Part shown: piece by piece, positions 1 to 7,360 of the stretch
Position numbering within the stretch: the stretch's first letter is position 1
How the letters are laid out: each line of letters starts with the position of its first letter
From: Cyanobacteriota bacterium
GTDB taxonomy: Bacteria; Cyanobacteriota; Cyanobacteriia; PCC-6307; Cyanobiaceae
Direction of reading: 5' to 3'
DNA length: 12,052 nt
Assembly: GCA_026389255.1 (NCBI GenBank)
Contig: JAPLIF010000185.1
Location: 1 to 12,052 of the forward strand
Program-made: the position numbers and the translations under genes
The notes under the pieces: model-generated
Told to the model about the DNA's origin: nothing
Databases searched by the model: none
What the model saw: the letters and a program-made list of their open reading frames with translations, nothing else

Positions 1-1385
1 TCGGCCGGATGGGCCGCCAGCAAGCCATCGACAATCGTGCCGATGGCCGCTGGATCACTGATCATGCCCAGGCCCCTGGTCGCCACGATCGCCTTGGCGG
101 AGCCCCCCTGTTCCAGCAGCTCGGGCAGGATCTCCTTGGCGATCTTGCCGCTGATCGTGTTGGCTTCGATCAAGCCCACCAGTTCGGCCAATTGCTCGGG
201 ACGCAGGGGCAAGGTGGCGTAATCGAGGCGGTTGGCGTTGACATGGGCGGCGATGTCGCCACAGATCCAGTTGGCGGCCCCCTTGGCCTCGGCTCCCGCC
301 GCCACCACCGCCTCGAAGTATTCGGCCATGGCCCGCTCATCGGTGAGCACCCGGGCGTCGTAGATGGACAAGCCCAGCTGGTCGGCGTAGCGGTGCCGCT
401 TGGCGGAGGGCAACTCGGGCAACTCAGATAACCAGGCCTGGCGCTGGGCTCCATTCACCTCGATGGGCCCCAGATCCGGTTCTGGGAAATAGCGATAGTC
501 ACTGGATCCTTCCTTGATTCGCATGCTCTTGGTGAGCTGCTTGCCCTCATCCCAAAGGCGGGTTTCCTGCACGATCGGCTCGCCGGCCTCAATGGCCTTG
601 ATCTGCCGTTGAATTTCATACTCACAGGCCTTCTGGATCGCCGAGAAGGAATTCATATTTTTGATTTCCACCTTGACGCCAAAGGGGGCGTCGGGGCCCT
701 GCCGCACCGAGATATTGACGTCGCAGCGCAGGGAACCCTCCTGCATGTTGCCATCGGAGACGCCGAGATAGCGCATGATGCGGCGAATCTCCGAGGCGTA
801 CTCTGCCGCCTCCCGGCCCGTGCGCAGATCCGGCTTGCTGACGATTTCGGCCAGGGCGACGCCGGCGCGGTTGTAATCCACCAGGGAATGGCTGCTGCCC
901 GCCAAGCGATCGCTGCCGGCATGCACCAGCTTGCCCGCATCTTCTTCCATGTGCAGGCGCTCAATCCCAATGGTTTTGAGATAGGTTTCCTTGCCCTTTT
1001 CGGCCACTTCGACCTCGATCCAGCCGTCCTCGGCGATGGGCTGGTCGAACTGGGAGATTTGATAATTCTTGGGCAGATCCGGATAAAAATATTGCTTGCG
1101 ATCGAACTTGCTATGGGCTGCCACCTTCAGATTCAGGGCCAGGGCAGCCTTGACGGCATATTCGAGCACCTTGGCATTGAGGACCGGCAGGGTGCCGGGC
1201 AACCCACAGACCACGGGGTCGATGTGGGTGTTGGGGTCATCGCCGAAGGCGGTGGAGGCGGGGCTGAAGATCTTGCTGGCGGTGCCCAGCTGCACGTGGG
1301 TTTCGAGACCGATCACCGCTTCCCAGGCCGCGCCTGGGGCAGCGAGAGCGGGGGAGGCAGCGACCTGGGAAGCAGCTGGGGCCAT
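1..1385 (-). CDS. gatB: Aspartyl/glutamyl-tRNA(Asn/Gln) amidotransferase subunit B, 3' end cut by window edge
   Basis: GatB is the kinase/tRNA-binding subunit of the GatCAB complex. The complex converts Glu-tRNA(Gln) (and Asp-tRNA(Asn)) to the amide form in the cytoplasm, which bacteria without glutaminyl-tRNA synthetase need. I read 461 residues in one uninterrupted frame from an ATG at 1385; the family is usually about 490 long, so roughly the last 30 residues lie left of the window. Diagnostic stretches are EAVIGLETHVQLGTASKIF near the N-terminus, FDRKQYFYPDLPKNYQISQ, LHMEEDAGK, VDYNRAGVALAEIVSKPD, LRCDVNISVR, EIKNMNSFSAIQKACEYE and SDYRYFPEPDL, followed by the helical tail domain with SGKIAKEILPELL. 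The first ~20 residues are Ala-rich and variable, so a slightly later start is possible; no clear Shine-Dalgarno precedes the ATG. It is the last of a run of minus-strand genes, 64 bp downstream of a small hypothetical gene. Identification is very secure. Confidence 0.97.
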   Translation of the reverse strand, partial: MAPAASQVAASPALAAPGAAWEAVIGLETHVQLGTASKIFSPASTAFGDDPNTHIDPVVCGLPGTLPVLNAKVLEYAVKAALALNLKVAAHSKFDRKQYFYPDLPKNYQISQFDQPIAEDGWIEVEVAEKGKETYLKTIGIERLHMEEDAGKLVHAGSDRLAGSSHSLVDYNRAGVALAEIVSKPDLRTGREAAEYASEIRRIMRYLGVSDGNMQEGSLRCDVNISVRQGPDAPFGVKVEIKNMNSFSAIQKACEYEIQRQIKAIEAGEPIVQETRLWDEGKQLTKSMRIKEGSSDYRYFPEPDLGPIEVNGAQRQAWLSELPELPSAKRHRYADQLGLSIYDARVLTDERAMAEYFEAVVAAGAEAKGAANWICGDIAAHVNANRLDYATLPLRPEQLAELVGLIEANTISGKIAKEILPELLEQGGSAKAIVATRGLGMISDPAAIGTIVDGLLAAHPA

Positions 1386-1449
1386 GCGAAGCGGAAGCGG
1401 TGACAACCGCAGAAGCTGGACGAATCCTAGGCAGGCGCCCAGGAGTCCC

Positions 1450-1647
1450 CTATTCCCCGGCCAGGGCGGCCAGGGGTTGGCGGCGATGCAGTTCGTGCAG
1501 ACAGTCCTGCTGGTTGTGCACCGACACCTGTTGGTCCTGGATGTGGCGGCTGTTATCGATGCGGGAGAGGGTCAGCAGCATCGATTCGATCTGGGCCTTG
1601 CAGTCGATCAGGACGCGGCATTCGGGGGAGCCAGGTTCGTAGGGCAT
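1450..1647 (-). CDS. Hypothetical 65-residue protein between helicase and gatB
   Basis: I do not recognise the family. The frame from ATG 1647 encodes 65 residues with ordinary amino-acid composition: MPYEPGSPECRVLIDC, then a helical stretch AQIESMLLTLSRID, then a Gln/His-rich segment and a short end ALAGE. Two cysteines lie near the N-terminus (positions 10 and 16) and one later. The frame stays open upstream into the helicase gene on the same strand, but the upstream translation is low-complexity Ala/Gly/Pro and is an artefact of the helicase tail. An in-frame GTG a few codons upstream (giving VGDEQFQV before the Met) is an alternative start. It lies 67 bp downstream of the helicase stop and 64 bp upstream of gatB, all on one strand, so co-transcription is plausible. 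Calling it a real gene is an inference from composition and from filling the gap exactly. Confidence 0.6.
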   Translation of the reverse strand: MPYEPGSPECRVLIDCKAQIESMLLTLSRIDNSRHIQDQQVSVHNQQDCLHELHRRQPLAALAGE

Positions 1648-1714
1648 GACTTGGAACTGTTCGTCACCCACTGCAACCCAACCCGCCCAGCGAAACTGTC
1701 GCCATCGCTGCCAT

Positions 1715-3058
1715 TCAGCCGGCACGCCCCCCCCGTCCACCGCCGCCCCCGCCGGAGCGGCCTTCGCCGCCGCGGCGATCGGGTCGCCCCTCGCTGCGGC
1801 GACCCCGCAAGGCCCCCTCAGGGCGGGACCCCGTCGATCGGCCTCCGCCTGGCCGGCCCCCTGCTGGGGGCCGGGAGCGTCCACGGCCACCGCTGAGGTC
1901 GAGGGGGGGGGCGGAAAGCACCTTTGGTTCAAAGCCCGGCACCTCCTGGCGGGGCAGCGGTGCCCCGGTGAGCCGTTCGATGGCCCGCAGCAGCTCGTGC
2001 TCCTCGGCAGCCACCAGGGAGACGGCATGGCCGGTCAGGCCGGCCCTGCCGGTGCGGCCGATGCGATGCACGTAGTCCTCGGCCACATTGGGCAGATCCA
2101 GGTTGACCACATGGGGCAATTGCTGGATGTCAATGCCCCGGGCGGCAATGTCCGTGGCCACCAGCACCCGCACCTCACCGCTCTTGAAGCCAGCCAAGGC
2201 CCGCGTGCGGGCCCCCTGGCTCTTGTTGCCGTGGATGGCCGCGGCCAAGATGCCCTCCTGCTCCAAGCGGTCGGCCAGCCGGTTGGCGCCGTGTTTGGTG
2301 CGGGAGAACACCAGCACCTGCTGCCAATCCTGGCTCTTAATCAGGTGGCAGAGCAGATCGGGCTTGCGGGCCATGTCGCAGGGGTGCTGCACTTGCTGGA
2401 CCAGGGGGGCCGCCTGGTTCTCCGGGGTGGCCTGCAGCTGCACGGGCTGGTGCAGCAGGCTTGTCGCCAGCTGGCGGATCTCGGCGGAAAAGGTGGCCGA
2501 AAACAGCAGGTTCTGGCGCTGGGCCGGCATCAGGGCCAAGATCCGCCGGATATCGCGGATGAAGCCCATGTCCAGCATGCGGTCCGCCTCATCGAGCACC
2601 AGGATCTCCACCCGGTCGAGCTTGAGGGCCCCCTGCTGCTGCAGGTCCATCAGCCGACCTGGGGTGGCCACCAATACATCGGTGCCGCGGCGCAGTCGGC
2701 TGATCTGGGGATTGGGGCTGACCCCCCCAAACACCACATCGCTGCGCAGATCGAGATAGCGGCCATAGGCCACCACACTCTCGGCCACCTGGGCGGCCAG
2801 CTCGCGGGTCGGGGTCAACACCAGGGCCCGCACCACACCGGCCCGGGCGGGGGGACCATGGCGCAAGCGCTCGAGTAACGGCAAGGTGAAACCGGCGGTT
2901 TTGCCGGTACCGGTCTGGGCCGACGCCATCACATCCAGACCCTCCAGCACCGCTGGAATGCACTGGCGTTGGATCGGCGAGGGGGTTCGGTAGCCCTTGG
3001 CTGCCACCGCCTTGACCAGGGGCTCGGAGAGCCCAAGGGCGGCGAAATCAGCGGCCAA
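1715..3058 (-). CDS. DEAD-box ATP-dependent RNA helicase, RhlE-like
   Basis: Cytoplasmic RNA-dependent ATPase that unwinds short RNA duplexes. In cyanobacteria such helicases are linked to cold response and RNA turnover. In order: Q motif [11 protein letters not shown] (22-32), motif I AQTGTGKT (47-54), Ia PTRELA (83-88), ATPGR (131-135), motif II DEAD (156-159), III SAT (187-189), TDIAARGID (302-310) and [12 protein letters not shown] (331-340). Residues 389-447 form an Arg/Gly/Ser-rich tail typical of RNA-binding extensions. All catalytic motifs are intact. No ATG is available at the N-terminus: I use TTG at 3058, which gives [15 protein letters not shown], close to the usual family start, with GGAAG a few bases upstream as a weak ribosome site. 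The frame stays open up to about 3319 but that stretch is Pro/Arg/Ser-rich and unlike the family. It lies downstream of the secreted-protein gene on the same strand, behind a hairpin at 3287-3310. Confidence 0.95.
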   Translation of the reverse strand: MAADFAALGLSEPLVKAVAAKGYRTPSPIQRQCIPAVLEGLDVMASAQTGTGKTAGFTLPLLERLRHGPPARAGVVRALVLTPTRELAAQVAESVVAYGRYLDLRSDVVFGGVSPNPQISRLRRGTDVLVATPGRLMDLQQQGALKLDRVEILVLDEADRMLDMGFIRDIRRILALMPAQRQNLLFSATFSAEIRQLATSLLHQPVQLQATPENQAAPLVQQVQHPCDMARKPDLLCHLIKSQDWQQVLVFSRTKHGANRLADRLEQEGILAAAIHGNKSQGARTRALAGFKSGEVRVLVATDIAARGIDIQQLPHVVNLDLPNVAEDYVHRIGRTGRAGLTGHAVSLVAAEEHELLRAIERLTGAPLPRQEVPGFEPKVLSAPPLDLSGGRGRSRPPAGGRPGGGRSTGSRPEGALRGRRSEGRPDRRGGEGRSGGGGGGRGGRAG

Positions 3059-3286
3059 GGCCGCTTCCGGGGCCTGGATGATCAGCTTGTCGGTGCGACC
3101 CTGCAGGGGAGGGTCGGCGGATTCGCCCCCCAGGGGTGGGGCAAGCCCGGGATCAGTAAGCCGCCCTACCTGCCCGGCGGCTGGGGCCGCCGCTGTCGCG
3201 GGGGGGCCCAGCCGACGGGGTCGACGACTCGGGCTGGAGGTGGAGCGGGAAGAGGAAATCGGATCAAGTTTGAGGGGACTTCCACA

Positions 3287-3310
3287 GTAGGGGGGGCCTT
3301 CGGCCCCTAC
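3287..3310 (-). terminator. GC-rich hairpin at the end of the secreted-protein gene
   Basis: The stem GGGGCC / GGCCCC with a 3-base loop is visible here; alternative pairing uses the outer GTAGGGG / CCCCTAC. It begins inside the last codons and stop of the minus-strand gene ending at 3307. No T-run follows on the minus strand, so it could be a weak or factor-assisted terminator, or an mRNA 3' protection hairpin separating this gene from the helicase. Confidence 0.4.
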
Positions 3311-4266
3311 CGTCCGTGGTTAACAACCCTGGGGGTGCTGGCCCGGCAGCGGCGCCGCAGACGACGGCTCCAACCCCAACCAGCCGCGGCGCCAAGAGCG
3401 GCCAAGGGAACCGGCACGTTTGGGGCCGGGGGGGAGGGATCCCGGAGGCGCATCGTGAGTTCCAGGCTGGTGGGCAGATTGATTTGATCGCCACCGAGGC
3501 CATCGAGGTTGTTCATCAACAGGATGGTTTCCACCCCCACACGCAGATTTCCCCCTCCAAAGACATAGGGCGTGAGGTTGGCCACGCTGGTACTGGCACT
3601 GAAGGGTCCACTCAGCCCCGGGGGAATCCCCCCAAAGAACGTGGAAGCGGCCACCCACGAACTCGAACCGGTATCAAACACCGTGGCAATCGGTTCAATG
3701 CCGAGGACATCGTTCGCACTGGTGCGTGCATAGGTACCAATGGCACTGAGGACTCCGCTCCAGACCGCAGTAGAACTGATCGGCAAACCAACGATATTCT
3801 CCCAGAGATTGACATAGACGTATTCATTGGCCGGGGGCGGCACATTGGTGCTATTAAGACTGAAATTGGTCAGCTTCAGGCTCAGGTCATAACTATTAAG
3901 ACCTAGATTCGAGATCGTTGCCACCGCATCACCTCCCATGTAAGCCGGATTAGCAACGGTGCCCCAGTTACAACCCGTATAGGTATTGGAGGCGCTCAGG
4001 AAACTGTTGAAAGCAGGCGCCGTCAAGGTGGCACCGTTCTGGCACTGGGCCACTCCAGGTTGCAAAATGCCAACGGGGGATTTTGGCAAAAGACCCATTG
4101 AATTGGTGACGGGCTGAAGGTTGTTGTAATAGGCACTAAGACTGATGGCCCCCACTGGGCTAGCTCCAACGAGCCCAGCCATCAAGGGGGCCATCGCCAG
4201 CCAAAGCTGCTGGCGATGGCCTAGGGAATTTCTGAAACAAGCTGGTAAAAGAAAAGCAAATGCCAT
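3307..4266 (-). CDS. Secreted protein with PEP-CTERM-like C-terminal sorting tail
   Basis: 319 residues; the body matches no family I can name. The N-terminus reads as an export signal: a basic stretch (residues 12-19), a hydrophobic core [15 protein letters not shown], and likely cleavage after SPVGA (about 40). The mature part is Asn/Ser/Thr/Gly-rich and beta-like, with an NLWENIVG segment and only two mature-region cysteines (75, 99). The end is a Pro-rich linker (278-287), [16 protein letters not shown] and then SRRLRRRC (300-307). This layout (VPxP motif, short hydrophobic segment, Arg cluster) resembles PEP-CTERM sorting signals, which exosortases process at the cell surface. It almost repeats the tail of the protein at 8910-10115. 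GC is lower than the flanking genes (32 of 60 bases in 3901-3960). An internal Met at residue 25 is an alternative start but would lose the basic n-region. Function unknown; surface display is inferred. Confidence 0.82.
   Translation of the reverse strand: MAFAFLLPACFRNSLGHRQQLWLAMAPLMAGLVGASPVGAISLSAYYNNLQPVTNSMGLLPKSPVGILQPGVAQCQNGATLTAPAFNSFLSASNTYTGCNWGTVANPAYMGGDAVATISNLGLNSYDLSLKLTNFSLNSTNVPPPANEYVYVNLWENIVGLPISSTAVWSGVLSAIGTYARTSANDVLGIEPIATVFDTGSSSWVAASTFFGGIPPGLSGPFSASTSVANLTPYVFGGGNLRVGVETILLMNNLDGLGGDQINLPTSLELTMRLRDPSPPAPNVPVPLAALGAAAGWGWSRRLRRRCRASTPRVVNHGR
4189..4221 (-). repeat. Perfect 13-bp inverted repeat inside the signal-peptide codons
   Basis: Arms GGCCATCGCCAGC (4189-4201) and GCTGGCGATGGCC (4209-4221) are exact reverse complements around a 7-base loop. 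The element spans codons 16-26 of the secreted-protein gene exactly. In mRNA it would form a strong stem-loop about 45 bases after the start codon. Confidence 0.8.
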
Positions 4267-4273
4267 GGATATT

Positions 4274-4293
4274 TTCCATTTCTCTGAATGGAA
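4274..4293 (-). promoter_or_regulatory. Hairpin covering the ribosome-binding region of the secreted-protein gene
   Basis: Arms TTCCATT (4274-4280) and AATGGAA (4287-4293) pair perfectly with a 6-base loop. On the minus strand the arm carrying the only purine-rich, SD-like bases (ATGGAAAA) ends about 7 bases before ATG 4266, so folding would compete with ribosome binding. The stem is A/T-rich and only moderately stable. A regulatory role is inferred. Confidence 0.4.
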
Positions 4294-4386
4294 TCACCGT
4301 AAACGTCCTGGTGACATGGCGACTTTTAGGAGTCGTTCTTGCTGAATTTCTTAAGCCTGCCTTCAAGCAAATAAACAATCAATCCA

Positions 4387-5130
4387 TCATCCCGCCCCAA
4401 CCGGCACCTGGTAATTGACGATGCGGCCAAAACCAATGGGATCCAGGGAAGCGCCCCCCACGAGGGCTCCATCGATTTCCGGCTGGGCCATCAGGTCGTC
4501 GATGGTGGCGGGATTGACCGAACCGCCGTACTGGACGATCACCTCGGGGTTGCCAACCCAGCCACGAATCAGGCCACAGATGCGGTTGGCCTCCTCCGCT
4601 GCACAGGTTTTGCCGGTGCCGATCGCCCAGATCGGTTCATAGGCCACGATCAGCCGGCCGGAGTCGATGCCCTCAAGGCCCTGTTCCACCTGGCGGTGAA
4701 TGACGCGCTCGGTTTCCTTGGCTTCCCGTTGATCCAGGCTTTCACCGACGCAGAGGATCGGGATCAGGCCGTAGTGCTGGGCCGTCCGGGCCCGCATGTT
4801 GATCTGCTCGTCGGTTTCGCTGTAGTACTTGCGGGGTTCGCTGTGGCCAACGATGGCGTGGGTGACGCCGTGCTCCAGCAGCATCGGCGCTGACACCATG
4901 CCGGTGTAAGCGCCCTTTTCTTCCCAATGCACATTTTGGGCCGCGATGGCCACGGGAGTGCCGCTCAGGGCCTCACTCAGGGTGGGAATCGCCAGATAGG
5001 GGGGGGCAATGACCACCTGCCGATCCTCTGGGAGGTTCTCCACCTGGGCCCGGAAGGACTGGGAGAAGGCCAGGGCCTCCGCGCAATTCATGTGCATCTT
5101 CCAGTTGCCAGCAATCACGGCCTTGCGCAC
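4387..5130 (-). CDS. tpiA: Triosephosphate isomerase
   Basis: Interconverts dihydroxyacetone phosphate and glyceraldehyde 3-phosphate in glycolysis and the Calvin cycle, in the cytoplasm. All hallmarks are present: AGNWKMH (substrate-binding Asn and catalytic Lys), [17 protein letters not shown] (catalytic His), [14 protein letters not shown] (catalytic Glu followed by the mobile loop 6), QYGGSVNP and GALVGGASL (phosphate binding). I choose GTG at 5130 ([11 protein letters not shown], 247 residues) because the family normally starts there and AGGGG lies 9 bases upstream. ATG at 5139 (adding MSL) has that AGGGG directly against it, and ATG at 5220 would add an unlikely 30-residue leader. It is downstream of the S4 gene on the same strand with about 60 bp between them, consistent with an operon. 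The usual length is 240-250. Intact and surely functional. Confidence 0.97.
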   Translation of the reverse strand: MRKAVIAGNWKMHMNCAEALAFSQSFRAQVENLPEDRQVVIAPPYLAIPTLSEALSGTPVAIAAQNVHWEEKGAYTGMVSAPMLLEHGVTHAIVGHSEPRKYYSETDEQINMRARTAQHYGLIPILCVGESLDQREAKETERVIHRQVEQGLEGIDSGRLIVAYEPIWAIGTGKTCAAEEANRICGLIRGWVGNPEVIVQYGGSVNPATIDDLMAQPEIDGALVGGASLDPIGFGRIVNYQVPVGAG

Positions 5131-5192
5131 CAGCGACATCCCCTGTGTTGTGGCAGCCAAGCTAAACCGCCGACCGGGAGTAGCCCAGGCGA

Positions 5193-5378
5193 TCAAACCC
5201 CCGGCGGCACGCTGAGGCAATGGCCGTCGATTGCGACCGAATCCCCCGCCGCCAGCTGCCGACCCCGCCGCAACTCAATGCTGCCGTTGACCCGCACATC
5301 ACCGCGCTGGATGCGCTGTTTGGCTTCGCCGCCGCTCTCCGCCAGCCCCTGGTACTTGAGGAACTGATCGAGCTTCAT
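5193..5378 (-). CDS. Small S4-domain RNA-binding protein
   Basis: 61 residues consisting almost entirely of one S4 fold: [20 protein letters not shown], then [21 protein letters not shown] and GDSVAIDG. The pattern (helix, GGEAK, G-x-VRVNG, then a basic strand) is that of YbcJ/YaaA-type single S4 proteins, which bind structured RNA, often ribosomal. The start is ATG 5378; an in-frame ATG at 5411 would add an unconvincing leader that overlaps the divergent ABC gene. It is followed by tpiA on the same strand. I recall the S4-tpiA pair as a common arrangement in picocyanobacteria. The exact RNA target is unknown. Confidence 0.9.
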   Translation of the reverse strand: MKLDQFLKYQGLAESGGEAKQRIQRGDVRVNGSIELRRGRQLAAGDSVAIDGHCLSVPPGV

Positions 5379-5398
5379 GGGCGAGACCTTAGGGTTTG

Positions 5399-7078
5399 AT
5401 GATGCTCGCACCCTCGCCGGCCGGCTTCCGCAGACTTTGGCCGCTGCTGAAGCCCCATCGGCGCCGGCTGCTGGCGGGCGGACTCTGCATGCTGGTGTTC
5501 GTGGCCTGCTGGCCGCTGCTGGCCTGGCTGGCGGGCCAATTGATTCCGGCCATTGGTGCCGGGGACTTCCGTCGGGTGCTGCAGACCGTGGCCGCGGCCC
5601 TGGCGGTGTTTCTGGTGCAAAAGCTGGCCCAGTTCGGCCAGGACACCCTGCTGGCGGGTCCCGCCCTGCGGGTCAGCCAGGATCTGCGCCGCCAACTGTT
5701 TGCCCGCCTGCAACAGCTGGATTTCGGCGCCCTCGAAAAACTCTCGGCCGGGGATCTCACCTACCGCCTCACCGAAGACGCTGACCGGGTTGGCGATGTC
5801 ATCTACAAAACCATCCAGGACAGCACCCCCAGTGCCCTGCAGTTGCTGGTGGTGCTGGGCTACATGGTCTGGCTCGACTGGCCCATGGCCCTGGCCACCC
5901 TGCTGCTGGCCCCCGTGGTGGCCCTGCTGGTGAGCGGCTTCGGCGCCCGGGTGATGGCCGCCGCCGAACGCAGCCAACAACAGGTGAGCGACCTGGCCGC
6001 CCTGCTGGGGGAAGCGATCACGGGCCTGCCCCTGGTGCGCGCCTTTGCCGCCGAACCCTGGCTGCAGCAGCGGTTTGACAGCGAAGTCGACCACCATCGC
6101 CGCGCCCGCTATCGCACCTTGAAGCTGCTCGCCGCCCAGCATCCGGTGGTGGGCTTCATTGAAGCCGGCGGCATCCTGGCGGTGCTGTTGATGGGGGCCG
6201 CCCGCATCCAGGCCGGGGGGCTCAACAGCCAGGGGTTCAGCAGCTTCGTGGCGGCCCTGCTGATGCTGATCGACCCGATCTCCCACCTGACCACCAACTT
6301 CAACGAGTTTCAACAGGGCAAGGCCTCCCTGCGGCGGCTCCAGGCCATCGAAGCCGAGCCGATCGAACCCCCCGACCGCCCCGGTGCCCTGCCCTTGGGC
6401 CCGGTGCAGGGGGCCCTGCGATTGGAAGGGGTCAGCTTTGGCTATGACCCCGATCGCCCGGTGCTGCACCAGCTCGATTTGGCCATTGAGCCGGGCCAGG
6501 TGGTGGCGCTGGTGGGGCCTTCCGGCGCCGGCAAGAGCACCCTGTTTTCCCTGCTGCTGCGTTTCAACACCGCCCAACGGGGCCGGGTGCTGCTCGATGG
6601 CGCCGATCTGGCGGAGCTGCGGGCCCGGGACCTGCGCCGGGCCGTGGCCCTAGTGCCCCAGCAGAGCAGTGTCTTTTCCGGCACGGTGGCGGAGGCAATC
6701 GCCTTCGGCCGCCCTGCCACCCGGGAGCAAATCGTGGCGGCGGCGCGGCTGGCCAATGCCGCCGATTTCATCGAGGCCCTGCCCGGGGGCTACGACGGCC
6801 GGATTGAAGAACGGGGCAGCAACTTTTCGGGGGGACAACTGCAGCGGCTGGCGATCGCCAGGGCCGTGCTGGGCAACCCGGCCGTGCTGCTGCTGGATGA
6901 GGCCACCAGTGCCCTAGATGCTGAATCCGAGGAAGCGGTGCAGCGGGGCTTGCGGCGGGCCATGGAGGGCCGCACGGTGCTGGTGATCGCCCCCCCATGG
7001 AAACCCCCAATCAGGCGCCTCCGGTGCTCACCTTCGAAGGCAAGCGTTATGACCTCAACAGCCTGCCGGATGACATGA
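5399..7078 (+). pseudogene. ABC exporter (fused membrane and ATPase domains), C-terminus deleted before the H-loop
   Basis: MsbA/multidrug-type half-transporter of the inner membrane, with substrate unknown. The start is ATG 5399 or 5402. Transmembrane segments occupy roughly residues 15-300 (for example LLAGGLCMLVFVACWPLLAW and LLVVLGYMVWLDWPMALATL). The ATPase domain has Walker A GPSGAGKST (373-381), Q-loop Gln 421 (VPQQSS), signature FSGGQ (476-480), Walker B LLLDE (Asp 500, Glu 501) and SALD. After GRTVLVIA (Ala 531) the family continues with HR, the switch histidine, and 50-70 more residues. Here the next codons read PPWKPPIRRLRC and run 28 residues out of frame through the following gene to a stop at 7078. 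The join sits in a C7 run immediately before the ATG of the next gene, which points to a deletion rather than a point frameshift. The protein would probably be unable to hydrolyse ATP normally. An assembly error is the main alternative. Confidence 0.85.
6850..6859. repeat. HIP1 palindrome GGCGATCGCC
   Basis: A perfect copy of the highly iterated palindrome that is over-represented in many cyanobacterial chromosomes; it lies inside the ABC gene. Useful only as support for a cyanobacterial origin. Confidence 0.7.
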
Positions 7079-7221
7079 AGGAGCTGGTGCGGGGCATGCA
7101 GGTGGCCGATGCCCAACTGCGCATGCATGAAGACACCCTCAAGGTGCTGGCGGTGGGACGGCAATCGATGGCGCTGCAGCTCAATGAACGGCTCAAAAAT
7201 GTGCCGGCCATTGAAGACTGA
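6997..7221 (+). CDS. Small conserved protein, DUF6447-like
   Basis: 74 residues: a Pro-containing start METPNQAPPVLTFEGKRYDL, then NSLPDDMKELVRGMQVADA, LRMHEDTLKVLAVGRQSM and a helical end with NERLKNVPAIED. This order (short beta segment with GKRYD-L, then two long helices) matches the small cyanobacterial protein I know as DUF6447; the family name is from memory and its function is unknown. It is probably soluble and helical. Its ATG directly follows the C7 run where the ABC exporter breaks off, and the broken ABC frame overlaps its first 82 bases. In an undamaged ancestor it would have lain downstream of the full ABC gene. Any ribosome site it had may have been lost with the deletion, since none is visible now. 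Confidence 0.85.
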   Translation: METPNQAPPVLTFEGKRYDLNSLPDDMKELVRGMQVADAQLRMHEDTLKVLAVGRQSMALQLNERLKNVPAIED

Positions 7222-7242
7222 GTAGGCGAAATAGATTGGTTG

Positions 7243-7278
7243 GGGCGAGTCCGGAGCCCAATGACTCCTGACTCGCCC
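7243..7278. terminator. Strong hairpin after the DUF6447-like gene
   Basis: Arms GGGCGAGTC (7243-7251) and GACTCGCCC (7270-7278) pair over 9 bp. After a one-base mismatch, GGAG/CTCC adds 4 bp around an 8-base loop. GTTAATGGTTTT follows on the plus strand, a poor but T-containing tail. It lies 21 bp after the stop at 7221, between convergent genes, so it is a likely bidirectional terminator. Confidence 0.65.
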
Positions 7279-7295
7279 GTTAATGGTTTTGCACT

Positions 7296-7326
7296 GGCGT
7301 TGAGATTAAGGCTTATTCTCAACGCC
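7296..7326. terminator. Second strong hairpin in the convergent spacer
   Basis: Arms GGCGTTGAGA (7296-7305) and TCTCAACGCC (7317-7326) are exact reverse complements. The loop can pair further (TAA/TTA around GGC). It lies 34 bp after the stop of the minus-strand DUF3386 gene and 17 bp from the first hairpin. No T-run follows on either strand. It probably ends transcription from one or both sides. Confidence 0.55.
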
Positions 7327-7360
7327 TATGATCGGGAGGTGATCTCAGCCTTGATGAATT

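Noticed and set aside
609..1403. 264-residue plus-strand open frame opposite gatB
   Set aside because: Gly/Asp/His-rich translation typical of an antisense shadow of a high-GC gene; gatB on the minus strand reads perfectly through it.
1646..2878. 410-residue plus-strand open frame
   Set aside because: Antisense to the DEAD-box helicase whose motifs are all intact; Gly/Gln/His-rich composition.
5375..6577. 400-residue minus-strand open frame opposite the ABC exporter
   Set aside because: Gln/Gly/His-rich antisense shadow; the plus strand carries an unmistakable exporter with Walker and signature motifs.
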